From contig NC_016605.1 in the NCBI RefSeq assembly GCF_000237995.1, forward strand, positions 248,001-312,000: a stretch of 64,000 nt of DNA, written 5' to 3'. The notes under the pieces were generated by a model. The model had not been told where the DNA came from and did not search any database. It worked only from the letters and a program-made list of their open reading frames with translations. The stretch comes from Pediococcus claussenii ATCC BAA-344 (GTDB lineage: Bacteria; Bacillota; Bacilli; Lactobacillales; Lactobacillaceae). Positions 19,140 to 27,802 of this stretch are shown piece by piece. How positions within the stretch are numbered: position 1 is the first letter of the stretch; every line of letters begins with the position of its first letter. The position numbers and the translations under genes are program-made.

Positions 19140-22100
19140 ATGAATATTCAAGAAATTTTTGCTAGTGATAACGGCGTTTTAAATGTTTTAGAGCAGGCAG
19201 ATGACGGAAAGCGCCAGTTGGTAACAGGTCTGTTGGAGCCGGCCAAACTATTACTATTTCAAACATTATTGGGACAGGTCAACAAGCCCATACTTATCGT
19301 TATGGATAGTTTGGCAAGCGCAGAACGGCTTGGCGACGAGTTACAGCGCCTGATTGACCCCGAGAATGTACACATATTTCCGGTTGAAGAAATAATTGCG
19401 GCAGAGGTAGCTACAAGCTCTCCAGAATATAGGGGGATGAGAGTAGCTGCTTTAAACGCGCTTTCTCAAAGGAAACCAGGTATTTATATTACATCCGTTT
19501 CTGGGGTTAGGCGTCATTTACCACTTGTAGCTGATTTTAAAAATGCAACATTAAGCTTTGAAGTTGGAACGGAATTGGATTTTGATGATCTACCAATTAG
19601 ATTGTCTTCAATGGGGTATGCAAGAACAGAAATGGTTGAAAAACCCGGTGATTTTGCTGTTCGAGGCTCAATTATCGATGTATACCCGTTAAGCCAAGAG
19701 AATCCTGTTCGTGTTGATTTTTTTGATACTGAAGTTGATTCCATTCGTGAGTTTGATGTGACTAATCAGCGTAGTCTTGAAAATATTGAAAGTGTTGAAC
19801 TTTTACCAGCTACAGATTTAGTTGTGTCGGATGATGAACTGCAGAGTGCTGCAGAACGTTTACAGGGTAAGTTAGAACAACGGAGTAAGACACTTGGTTC
19901 TGAAGAACGAAATAAGCTCCAAAATAACTTGGCAGAAGTTATTGAACGCTGGAAACAAGGCAAGATAGTTTCTGAGGACATCATGTTCGAGGGATACTTA
20001 CTACAAAAGCCAGCATCACTGCTTGATTATTTGGATAATGGTGTACTAGTTATTGATGATTATACAAGGGTATTGGACTCTGAAAAAGATCTTGAAACAA
20101 ATGAGCTTAGTTGGGTAACAGATCAATTAGCTGAATATCGAATAGTTGGTAATGATAGTTATGGGTTCAACATTCGTGACATGGTAAAATTGCGCAAACA
20201 GTCTCAAATTTTCCTTTCAATGTTTCAAAAGGGAATGGGAAGAATTAAATTCGATAGTTTAACAGATATAACAATTCGACCAGTTCAAGAATTTTTTGGA
20301 CAAATGCCTGTGTTGAAGGGTGAGGTGGAACGTTGGTTACATCAAAAAAGCACAGTGGTTATTTATGCTAACTCCAAACAACGACAGGAAAGTATTGGTA
20401 ATACACTAAAGGATTTCGAGATTGCCAGTGTTTCAACCAGACCAGATAAGATAAAAAGTAATGCCGTCAATATTGTTGGAGAACCATTTGAACAGGGATT
20501 TGAATTTCCAAATGCCGGTGTTGTAGTTTTAACCGAACGTGAGTTGTTTGCAAAGGTTCCTAAAAAGAGGCCCCGTAGGCAGACAATTGAAAATACCGAG
20601 CGTCTTAAGAATTACAATGAATTAAAGCCCGGTGATTTTGTGGTTCATGTTAATCATGGAATTGGAAAATTTATTGGAATGACGACGATGGAAGTCGATG
20701 GAGTCCATCAGGATTATATTACGATTCATTATAAGGGAAGCGGACAACTTTTTATACCGGTTACCCAGCTAAACATGGTTCAAAAGTATGTTGCTGCCGA
20801 AGGGAAAAGTCCTAAATTAAATAAATTAGGTGGTAGTGATTGGGCAAAAACTAAGCGTAGTGTTGCTTCCAAAATTGAGGATATTGCGGATGAACTAGTT
20901 GAGTTATATGCAAAAAGAGAATCAGAAAAAGGTTTTGCTTTTAACCCAGATGACGACTATCAGCGTCAGTTTGAAAATGATTTCCCTTATTCTGAGACAC
21001 CAGACCAATTACGTTCAATTGAGGAAATTAAGCGGGACATGGAAAGTAGCAGGCCAATGGATCGTTTATTAGTTGGTGACGTAGGGTATGGTAAAACAGA
21101 AGTAGCTTTGCGTGCTGCGTTTAAAGCAGTTGAGAGTGGAAAACAGGTTGCAATTCTTGTGCCAACAACTATATTGGCACAACAACATTTTGATACTATG
21201 TCGGATCGTTTTAGCGGATACCCAATTGCAATTGGAATGTTATCACGCTTTCAGACAACTAAGCAGGTTAAGGAAACTATTGAAGGCTTGAAGGATGGTT
21301 CGATTGACGTGGTTGTTGGAACGCACCGTTTGCTGTCAAAAGATGTTGGATTTAAAGATTTGGGCTTGTTAGTAATTGATGAAGAACAGCGATTTGGAGT
21401 TAAACATAAGGAACGTATTAAAGAGTTGCGGTCACAGGTTGATGTTTTAACGTTGACAGCGACACCGATTCCCCGAACTTTGAATATGTCAATGATGGGT
21501 GTGCGTGATTTGTCAGTTATTGAGACGCCACCAACAAATCGTTATCCAATCCAAACATATGTATTAGAAGAAAATAGTGGGACATTGCGAGATGGAATTA
21601 ACCGCGAATTGCGACGAGGCGGACAAGTTTACTATTTGCACAATCGTGTTCATGATATTGAAAAAGTGGTTGCTGAAATTCAAGCATTAGTTCCGGAAGC
21701 AAATGTGGGCTACATTCACGGACAAATGACTGAAAAACAGCTTGAAGATATTTTGTTTGAGTTTATTCAAGGTGAGTTTGATGTATTAGTAACAACAACT
21801 ATCATCGAAACAGGAATTGATATTCCAAATGCTAACACTTTGTTTGTTGAAAATGCTGATCATATGGGGTTATCACAGCTCTACCAAATTAGAGGCCGTA
21901 TTGGTCGCAGTTCACGGGTGGCGTATGCTTACTTCACATATCAACAAAACAAGGTATTGACTGAACTAGGTGAAAAAAGATTAGAGGCCATAAAAGATTT
22001 TACTGAACTTGGATCTGGTTTTAAAATTGCAATGCGGGATCTTTCAATCCGTGGAGCAGGCAATCTATTAGGTAAACAACAGCATGGATTCATTGATTCT

Positions 22101-22661
22101 GTTGGATATGATATGTATACACAGATGCTATCAGATGCCATTAAAACTAAGCAAGGTAAAAAAGTAACAGTCAAAACGGATGCAGAAATTGCGTTGGGAT
22201 TGGATGCATTTTTACCAAGTGATTATATTGAAGATCAGCAGCAAAAGATTGAATTCTATAAGCGTTTGAGACAGGTTGAAAATGAAGATCAGATAATGGA
22301 GATACAAGATGATTTAATAGATCGCTTTGGTGAGTATTCGGTTGAAGTTGAAAACTTAATTCATGTTACTGAACTTAAATTGAAGGCGGATGAAGCTCAA
22401 ATTGAAAAAATTGAGAAACGTGATAACTTTCTGTTTATTAGTTTAAAAACAGCTAAACGGCCTGATTTAACTGGTGAAAATATTTTTGAGGCACTTTCAG
22501 TTACTAAACTTCGAGCAACAGTTGCTGAGGAAAATGGTAAAATGCAGATTAAATTGGTTATCCAACCAAAGATGACCGAAAAACAGTGGATGGTGCAACT
22601 AAGTGAATTTGTTTCAGAGTTGAGCCAGGAACGTGTGGAGGATTCAAGTGAACAATCCTAG
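19140..22661 (+). CDS. mfd: transcription-repair coupling factor Mfd
   Basis: Mfd removes RNA polymerase stalled at DNA damage and recruits UvrA. The 1173 residues contain the UvrB-like N-terminal part, the CarD-like RNA polymerase interaction domain (GDFVVHVNHGIGKFIGM near residue 500), and RecG-like helicase motifs. The latter include VGDVGYGKTEVA (Walker A), VIDEEQRFGVKHKE (DEEQ box), LTATPIPRTL, and GRIGRSSRVAYAY, followed by a C-terminal TRCF domain. A start close after pth implies co-transcription. Confidence 0.96.
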   Translation: MNIQEIFASDNGVLNVLEQADDGKRQLVTGLLEPAKLLLFQTLLGQVNKPILIVMDSLASAERLGDELQRLIDPENVHIFPVEEIIAAEVATSSPEYRGMRVAALNALSQRKPGIYITSVSGVRRHLPLVADFKNATLSFEVGTELDFDDLPIRLSSMGYARTEMVEKPGDFAVRGSIIDVYPLSQENPVRVDFFDTEVDSIREFDVTNQRSLENIESVELLPATDLVVSDDELQSAAERLQGKLEQRSKTLGSEERNKLQNNLAEVIERWKQGKIVSEDIMFEGYLLQKPASLLDYLDNGVLVIDDYTRVLDSEKDLETNELSWVTDQLAEYRIVGNDSYGFNIRDMVKLRKQSQIFLSMFQKGMGRIKFDSLTDITIRPVQEFFGQMPVLKGEVERWLHQKSTVVIYANSKQRQESIGNTLKDFEIASVSTRPDKIKSNAVNIVGEPFEQGFEFPNAGVVVLTERELFAKVPKKRPRRQTIENTERLKNYNELKPGDFVVHVNHGIGKFIGMTTMEVDGVHQDYITIHYKGSGQLFIPVTQLNMVQKYVAAEGKSPKLNKLGGSDWAKTKRSVASKIEDIADELVELYAKRESEKGFAFNPDDDYQRQFENDFPYSETPDQLRSIEEIKRDMESSRPMDRLLVGDVGYGKTEVALRAAFKAVESGKQVAILVPTTILAQQHFDTMSDRFSGYPIAIGMLSRFQTTKQVKETIEGLKDGSIDVVVGTHRLLSKDVGFKDLGLLVIDEEQRFGVKHKERIKELRSQVDVLTLTATPIPRTLNMSMMGVRDLSVIETPPTNRYPIQTYVLEENSGTLRDGINRELRRGGQVYYLHNRVHDIEKVVAEIQALVPEANVGYIHGQMTEKQLEDILFEFIQGEFDVLVTTTIIETGIDIPNANTLFVENADHMGLSQLYQIRGRIGRSSRVAYAYFTYQQNKVLTELGEKRLEAIKDFTELGSGFKIAMRDLSIRGAGNLLGKQQHGFIDSVGYDMYTQMLSDAIKTKQGKKVTVKTDAEIALGLDAFLPSDYIEDQQQKIEFYKRLRQVENEDQIMEIQDDLIDRFGEYSVEVENLIHVTELKLKADEAQIEKIEKRDNFLFISLKTAKRPDLTGENIFEALSVTKLRATVAEENGKMQIKLVIQPKMTEKQWMVQLSEFVSELSQERVEDSSEQS

Positions 22662-24231
22662 TACTAAGTCGGTAATGCGCGGTGCGATGGTACTATCTTT
22701 GGCATCACTAATTGCCAAAATCTTAAGTGCCATCTATCGTATTCCACTTCAAAACTTAGTCGGAAATACTGGATTTTACGTTTATCAGCAAGTTTATCCG
22801 ATATATGGAATTGGAATGACTTTTGCTTTGTCTGGGTTTCCGATTTTTATTTCAAAAATAATTGCTGAACAACCATCTGAAAAGGAACGGTGGCGGATTA
22901 ATTTTTATTCGTTTCTAATCCTAGTAATAATTTCTATAGCCTTTTTCTTAGCAATTTTTTGCAGTTCACATTTGATAGCGGTTTGGATGGGAGATAGTCA
23001 GTTAACGCCACTGTTAAAAGCAGTTTCGTTTATGTTCCTATTTATGCCATTATTAGCAGCGGGACGAGGATATTATCAGGGAATATATGATGTTGTACCG
23101 ACTGCCTTATCACAGGTAGTTGAACAATTTGTAAGAGTTGCAGTTATCATAGCTGTTGCGGTACTGGCTACCAAGCTCAGTTGGAATGTTTATTTTATGG
23201 GAAAGTGGGCAATGGCTAGTTCCAGCATTGCAGCTGTGTTTTCATCACTTTTTTTCTTGCAATTTGGGCGCAAACTTTTGGCAAAAATACCAACTGAAAT
23301 TGATTTTAAAAAGCTTGGACATTTATTCAAAAGATTTGTGATAGAGGGCGGATTGGTTTGCCTAATGGCTTCTATGATTATTTTGCTTCAACTAGTAGAT
23401 TCTTTCACTGTGAAAAACGGATTGGTTAGTAGTGGTGTATCCAATGAAGCTGCCAAAGGACTTAAAGGCGTTTTTGATCGCGCTCAACCGTTGGTCCAAC
23501 TTGGCGTTGTGATTGCCACATCGTTTGGAGCGGCATTATTGCCGTCACTAACTAGGGCTGTGCAAAAAAGAAATCAAGTTGAGTTCTACAGGTCTGCCGT
23601 TTCCCTAATTAGGGTCAGTACTATAATTTCAGTAGCAGCAAGCCTGGGGATGATTGCCATTATGCCCGAGATTAATGTATTACTGTTTGGGGACACAAGT
23701 GGGAGTTCTTCTCTGGCAATTTATAATTTAAGTATAATATTCTCGGCATTAATATTTGTGTATAACAGTGTTTTGCAAAGTATTAATCGCTTAAGAGCAA
23801 CTTTTTTTGCTGTATTAGCCGGATTGTTAGTGAAAATAGCGTTAAACAGCTGGTTTGTACAGCGAATGGGGATAAATGGGGCAAGTATTGTAACGGTGCT
23901 TAGCCTTATGACGGTTGCAATTGCCATGGGAGTGCTTGTTCCAAGACAAATCAATCAGAGGGTATATGTCAAAGACGGGTTTATATTTAAGCTGATTTTT
24001 GGAGCTGGAATTATGACTATCGTGGTTGGAAGTTTTGCAACTGTTTTGACAAAAATCCTGCCACTTACGAATCGAGCAGTAACGATGTTAAATGTTATAA
24101 TTTCAATTGTTATTGGCGTAACTATTTTTGCAGTTTATGTTTTTAAAGCCCATTTGTTGTCCGTGCGAGAATGGCTAGTATTACCATATGGAAAACAGGC
24201 GCTTAAATTTATTCAAAGGATAGGAAAATAA
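22648..24231 (+). CDS. polysaccharide biosynthesis / MOP-superfamily flippase-like membrane protein (SpoVB/YabM type)
   Basis: A 527-residue protein of about 14 membrane segments in the MOP (MATE/PST/MurJ) superfamily. Its place after mfd matches yabM of Bacillus. Relatives are lipid-II or polysaccharide-precursor flippases, so it probably moves a lipid-linked cell-wall precursor; the substrate is not shown. GTG 22648 is spaced 8 bp after GGAGG and overlaps the end of mfd by 14 bp. Its stop shares a base with the rqcP start. Confidence 0.85.
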   Translation: MNNPSTKSVMRGAMVLSLASLIAKILSAIYRIPLQNLVGNTGFYVYQQVYPIYGIGMTFALSGFPIFISKIIAEQPSEKERWRINFYSFLILVIISIAFFLAIFCSSHLIAVWMGDSQLTPLLKAVSFMFLFMPLLAAGRGYYQGIYDVVPTALSQVVEQFVRVAVIIAVAVLATKLSWNVYFMGKWAMASSSIAAVFSSLFFLQFGRKLLAKIPTEIDFKKLGHLFKRFVIEGGLVCLMASMIILLQLVDSFTVKNGLVSSGVSNEAAKGLKGVFDRAQPLVQLGVVIATSFGAALLPSLTRAVQKRNQVEFYRSAVSLIRVSTIISVAASLGMIAIMPEINVLLFGDTSGSSSLAIYNLSIIFSALIFVYNSVLQSINRLRATFFAVLAGLLVKIALNSWFVQRMGINGASIVTVLSLMTVAIAMGVLVPRQINQRVYVKDGFIFKLIFGAGIMTIVVGSFATVLTKILPLTNRAVTMLNVIISIVIGVTIFAVYVFKAHLLSVREWLVLPYGKQALKFIQRIGK

Positions 24232-24500
24232 TGAGATTAGATAAATTTTTAAAAGTATCGAGAATTATTAAACGTAGAACTTTAGCCAAAGAAGTGGCAG
24301 ATCAAGGCCGCATTTTGATTAATGATAAAGTGGCTAAATCCTCTTCTAATCTAATGAATGGAGATACAGTTGAAATTCGATTTGGAAATAAAACCCTAGT
24401 CATCAAGGTTGAACAATTGCTTGATACAACCAAAAAAGAAGATGCCGAAAGAATGTATTCGATTGTAGAAGAAAAATATGTTCATGATTTCAGAGAATAA
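24231..24500 (+). CDS. rqcP: S4-domain RNA-binding protein RqcP (YabO family)
   Basis: An 89-residue protein made of one S4 RNA-binding domain: [20 protein letters not shown] at the N terminus, then [15 protein letters not shown]. In Bacillus subtilis this protein works with RqcH in ribosome-associated quality control, placing tRNA on obstructed 50S subunits for alanine tailing. The position between the flippase gene and divIC is the conserved Firmicutes arrangement. The ATG overlaps the previous stop (ATAATG). Confidence 0.92.
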   Translation: MRLDKFLKVSRIIKRRTLAKEVADQGRILINDKVAKSSSNLMNGDTVEIRFGNKTLVIKVEQLLDTTKKEDAERMYSIVEEKYVHDFRE

Positions 24501-24557
24501 TTGTCAAATTTAAGGAATATTAAGAGAAATGCCGTAGACTTTTAAAATGCGCCTTGC

Positions 24558-24563
24558 TATAAT
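24558..24563 (+). promoter_or_regulatory. promoter -10 of divIC
   Basis: TGCTATAAT gives an extended -10 (TG-n-TATAAT) 38 bp before the divIC start. A partial -35 TAGACT lies 17 bp upstream at 24535-24540. The 100-bp gap after rqcP is otherwise empty. Confidence 0.6.
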
Positions 24564-24601
24564 TTAAGCTAGATAGATGAAGAGCAAAGGAAGTTTTGCA
24601 A

Positions 24602-24970
24602 GTGGCGAGTAATGCGAAAAGTGGTTTGGTTAAAAGAGAACGAACAGGACACCGCGCAACGGGTGCTGTAAATCCATACGTCCGCGCTAGAAAACAGCGC
24701 TTTTATGCGATTTTAGGTACCTTTATTGTGTTTGCTAGTATTTTTACTTTTCAAATTGTCCATACAAAAGTCACTTTGGCAGAAGTTAATCAACAGGCCG
24801 TAGCTCAAAAAGCAAGCTTAGTTAAAGCGACTGATGACCAAGCCTTGTTGAAGGATAAAGTTAAACAGATGAACAATAAAGATTATTTGCAACAGGTGGT
24901 GCGCGATAAGTATCTTTTCACTAAGAAGGGTGAGACAGTGTATAATTTGCCTGCCGACGCAGATAAATAA
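24602..24970 (+). CDS. divIC: septum formation initiator DivIC
   Basis: A small bitopic membrane protein of the divisome, partner of FtsL and DivIB. A short basic cytoplasmic N terminus is followed by one membrane span (FYAILGTFIVFASIFTFQIV, about residues 38-57). A predicted coiled-coil (LLKDKVKQMNNKDYLQQ) and the YLFTKKGETVY end typical of the family follow. GTG 24602 is 8 bp from AAAGGAAG and is preferred to the in-frame TTG 24596. Confidence 0.92.
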   Translation: MASNAKSGLVKRERTGHRATGAVNPYVRARKQRFYAILGTFIVFASIFTFQIVHTKVTLAEVNQQAVAQKASLVKATDDQALLKDKVKQMNNKDYLQQVVRDKYLFTKKGETVYNLPADADK

Positions 24971-24975
24971 ATGAA

Positions 24976-25026
24976 AGAGCGGGATATAAGGCAGAATCAG
25001 TTGGCTTGTCTCCTGCTTTTTATTTA
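24976..25026 (+). terminator. structured terminator after divIC (compact form of a two-member element)
   Basis: AGCGGGATATAAG pairs with CTTGTCTCCTGCT around a 14-nt loop GCAGAATCAGTTGG, then a T-rich tract. The same start, loop and end sequences recur in a longer element at 25629-25752, so it is more than an ordinary terminator. Confidence 0.8.
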
Positions 25027-25105
25027 CAGTAAAAAATGATTGGTTACCAAGACGGAATGTGATATTGAGTCGGATTTATTATCGACTAACCCCCTCTCAA
25101 AATGG

Positions 25106-25111
25106 TATAAT
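25106..25111 (+). promoter_or_regulatory. promoter -10 of the S1 protein gene
   Basis: TGGTATAAT gives an extended -10 box 50 bp before the ATG; no convincing -35 is visible. It restarts transcription after the divIC terminator. Confidence 0.5.
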
Positions 25112-25160
25112 CAGCACGTTATAGATTTTCAAGAATTCATTGGGAGGAAATTAGTTTTTT

Positions 25161-25598
25161 ATGGCAATTGACGTTGGGACGAAGGTAACTGGAAAAGTAT
25201 CTGGAATCACAAATTTTGGTGCGTTTATTGATCTTGGTGATCATCAATCCGGGTTGGTACACATTAGCGAAGTTTCTAATAAATTTATTAAAGATGTACA
25301 TGATGTATTAACGGTTGGCGATGAAGTTGAAGCTAAGGTTATTTCGGTTGATAAGGGGAAGATAGCACTTTCCATTAAGGCAACGTTGCCAAAAGAACAA
25401 CAAGCACGGCCTCAAATGCGTTCAAGGGTACATAGTGGTGGGATGCGTACTCCTAAAAAAGTTGCAAATAATAAACCCGTTGAAAAGGATTTTGATTCAC
25501 TGCTTTCCAGCTTCATGAAGGATAGTGAATCGCGTCTTTCAAGTTTGAAGCGAAATACAGACGGAAAAAGAGGCGGTCGTGGCGGCCGTCGAGGTTAA
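25161..25598 (+). CDS. S1 domain RNA-binding protein (YabR/GSP13 type)
   Basis: 145 residues with a single S1 OB-fold at the N terminus: GTKVTGKVSGITNFGAFIDL near residues 6-25, then GLVHISEVS and DEVEAKVISVDKGKIALSIK. The tail is disordered and basic, ending in an RGG-like GGRGGRRG stretch that should add non-specific RNA affinity. It occupies the yabR position between divIC and tilS. The exact cellular role of this family is not well defined; ribosome association is likely. GGGAGG is present, but spaced 12 bp from ATG 25161. Confidence 0.88.
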   Translation: MAIDVGTKVTGKVSGITNFGAFIDLGDHQSGLVHISEVSNKFIKDVHDVLTVGDEVEAKVISVDKGKIALSIKATLPKEQQARPQMRSRVHSGGMRTPKKVANNKPVEKDFDSLLSSFMKDSESRLSSLKRNTDGKRGGRGGRRG

Positions 25599-25628
25599 AT
25601 CAAAAAAATTACAAATTTAAATGTTAAA

Positions 25629-25752
25629 GAGAGCGAGATATAAGTTGAAAAGTGATGAGCATTGAAGGCGAGAAACGGAGGATGATGTTTGATTCATCGT
25701 TTGTGATAAACCTTTGAAGCAGAATCATTTGGCTTATTTCTCGCATTTTTAT
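25629..25752 (+). ncRNA. candidate structured RNA in the yabR-tilS gap
   Basis: GCGAGATATAAG (25632-25643) pairs over 12 positions, with one mismatch, with CTTATTTCTCGC (25733-25744), then ATTTTTA. It encloses about 90 nt with further hairpins such as ATGATGtttgattCATCGT. Start, loop sequence (GCAGAATCATTTGGCTTATT) and end match the element at 24976-25026, with about 74 nt inserted. Paired bases differ between the two in a compensatory way. I do not recognise a named family. Confidence 0.5.
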
Positions 25753-25798
25753 TGGTTGGGATGAAATTTGAATTTCAGTTTCGTTCCAATCGTTTTTG
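25752..25798 (+). terminator. terminator 22 bp upstream of tilS
   Basis: A long imperfect hairpin (ATTGGttGGGATGAAA... with ...TTTCGTTCCAAT) followed by CGTTTTT. Only 22 bp remain before the tilS ATG and no promoter fits in them. Transcripts reaching tilS must read through both this and the preceding structure, or start inside them. Confidence 0.7.
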
Positions 25799-25820
25799 GT
25801 TATTTAGGTGAATTTAATTT

Positions 25821-27173
25821 ATGGATGAAATAGTTAAAGCGGTAAAAAAACAATTTGGTTTTAATCCCAGAGATACGGTAATTCTCGCAATCTCAGGTGG
25901 GGTGGATTCCATGGTTTTGTTAAATGTATTTTTAGAATTAGCAAAACAGACCCATATGACAATCGTAATCGCACATGTGAACCATCAGTTGAGAGAACAA
26001 AGTACCCTAGAAGAACAGTTTTTAAAGGAATGGGCAGCAAAACACCATGTTCAAATTGAAATTGCACATTGGCAAGTGGGACTAACCATTAAAACAAGCG
26101 TTGAGGAAGCTGCTAGAAATTTTAGGTATAATTTCTTTGCGGATGTTATGAAAAAATATCAGGCGGGATACGTAGCCACCGCCCATAATTTAAATGATCA
26201 GGCAGAGACATTTTTAATGAAGCTTGTTCGCGGTGGAATTGTTGGGGAGTTAGGTGCAATCCAGGCAAAGCATAACTTTGGATCGGGTGAGATTATTCGA
26301 CCAATGCTGGAATTTCCCAAAAAATATATTAAAAAAGTTGCAGTGGCAGAAAATATTGAATGGTACGAGGATGAGACTAATGGGTCGGATGATTATTTAA
26401 GAAATAGGATACGGCATAGAATAATCCCCCAGTTGGAAACAGAAAATGCTCAAGTTTTATCTCACATAATGGACTATAGCCAACAAATTCAAGAACAGAG
26501 TGAATTTTTAGTGCAGTACGCTGACATTGAATTAACGAAGCTAGCTAGGGATAGTAAGTATGATTTTTCAAAATTCATACTATTGGATAGAGTAACTAAA
26601 AAATTAGTATTAAGACAGATGATTACTAGAGAAAATTCCAACATGGAGTTGGGAAATGGCAAATTAACCAGCCTTTTACACAGTTTAGAACACAGCCAAG
26701 CAAATGCATTCTTTGATTTGGGACAAAACTTTCAGCTGGTTAGGGAATATGATGTTTTTTTTGTGTTGAAAATATCACGTAAAAGGAGTAAACAAGCCAG
26801 TTCACGTGTGTTAAGATTAGAGAACACATACAGTGTAAATGGTGGTAGACTAACCCTTCGGATTGGTAAGGTTGATGAATCAATCCATGACACCTTTGTG
26901 TTTAGTGCTAATCAGCTGGTGTTTCCACTAAGGATTAAGCCAATTGATATAGATATAAAACTTGGTTTAAAAAATGGTGGTCACAAGACTGTGCGACGCG
27001 AACTAATTGATCAAAAGATTCCGGGAAGTAAACGCTCACAGCTTGTAATGGTTGTGGATAAAAACGACCAATTGATTTGGATTCCTGGTCTCAAGAAGTC
27101 TTGGTTAAGCCAACCATTCGAGTCGAACCGAACCATTTACACAATGATATTTAGTAATGGAGGAAGCTTTTGA
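25821..27173 (+). CDS. tilS: tRNA(Ile)-lysidine synthase
   Basis: TilS converts C34 of the CAU-anticodon tRNA-Ile to lysidine so that it reads AUA. The PP-loop SGGVDSMV lies near residues 25-32, with HVNHQLRE near 53 and ATAHNLNDQAETFLMKL near 113. DYLRNRIRHRIIP confirms the N-terminal ATPase domain, and a C-terminal TilS-type domain follows (about residues 370-445). Length 450 is normal. The start at ATG 25821 follows AGGTGA. It overlaps hpt by one base. Confidence 0.95.
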   Translation: MDEIVKAVKKQFGFNPRDTVILAISGGVDSMVLLNVFLELAKQTHMTIVIAHVNHQLREQSTLEEQFLKEWAAKHHVQIEIAHWQVGLTIKTSVEEAARNFRYNFFADVMKKYQAGYVATAHNLNDQAETFLMKLVRGGIVGELGAIQAKHNFGSGEIIRPMLEFPKKYIKKVAVAENIEWYEDETNGSDDYLRNRIRHRIIPQLETENAQVLSHIMDYSQQIQEQSEFLVQYADIELTKLARDSKYDFSKFILLDRVTKKLVLRQMITRENSNMELGNGKLTSLLHSLEHSQANAFFDLGQNFQLVREYDVFFVLKISRKRSKQASSRVLRLENTYSVNGGRLTLRIGKVDESIHDTFVFSANQLVFPLRIKPIDIDIKLGLKNGGHKTVRRELIDQKIPGSKRSQLVMVVDKNDQLIWIPGLKKSWLSQPFESNRTIYTMIFSNGGSF

Positions 27174-27709
27174 TGGACAACGATATAGCAAAAACGCTGT
27201 ACAGCCAAAATGACATACATGAAGCATGTGTGAGGCTAGGAGAACAACTGACAACGGATTATGCTGACAAGCAGCCACTAGTTATTAGTGTACTTTCTGG
27301 AGCAGTTTTTTTTACAACAGATGTTGTACGTGAGATGGATGTTTATGCAGATATGGATTTTATTGATGTATCTAGTTATAACGGTGGTTTAGAATCATCA
27401 GGTAACATTGATTTGGTAACAGATTTGTCCACAGATGTAAAAGGACGAGATATTTTAATTATTGAAGATATTGTTGATACTGGAAGAACCTTGAAATACA
27501 TAATTGAATTATTGTATAAACGTAACGCCAAGAGCGTGAAAGTTTGCGCTTTAATGGATAAACCGACTGGACGTAAGATCGAGGTTAAAGCTGATTACGT
27601 TGGATTTGTTGTGCCAGATGAATTTGTCGTCGGGTATGGATTGGATTACAAAGGACTTTACCGAAACTTGCCATACGTAGGTGTTTTAAAGCCTGAAATT
27701 TATGAATAA
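27173..27709 (+). CDS. hpt: hypoxanthine(-guanine) phosphoribosyltransferase
   Basis: Hpt salvages hypoxanthine and guanine with PRPP. The PRPP loop is LIIEDIVDTGRTLKYI near residue 98; VLSGAVFFTTDVVREM near 42 and a terminal FVVGYGLDYKGLYRNLPYVG are family marks. ATG 27173 overlaps the tilS stop (TGATG) behind GGAGG. The tilS-hpt-ftsH order is conserved in Firmicutes; in Listeria and Bacillus TilS and Hpt have been reported to act together on ftsH transcription, which I have not tested here. Confidence 0.95.
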   Translation: MDNDIAKTLYSQNDIHEACVRLGEQLTTDYADKQPLVISVLSGAVFFTTDVVREMDVYADMDFIDVSSYNGGLESSGNIDLVTDLSTDVKGRDILIIEDIVDTGRTLKYIIELLYKRNAKSVKVCALMDKPTGRKIEVKADYVGFVVPDEFVVGYGLDYKGLYRNLPYVGVLKPEIYE

Positions 27710-27802
27710 AAATTATTAGTCAAAATTGGTCAAATGTGATATTATAACTTCATCAATCAAGATTTAAGTTATTTTGTCTTAGATTGTTTAAGGAGGAACT
27801 AC

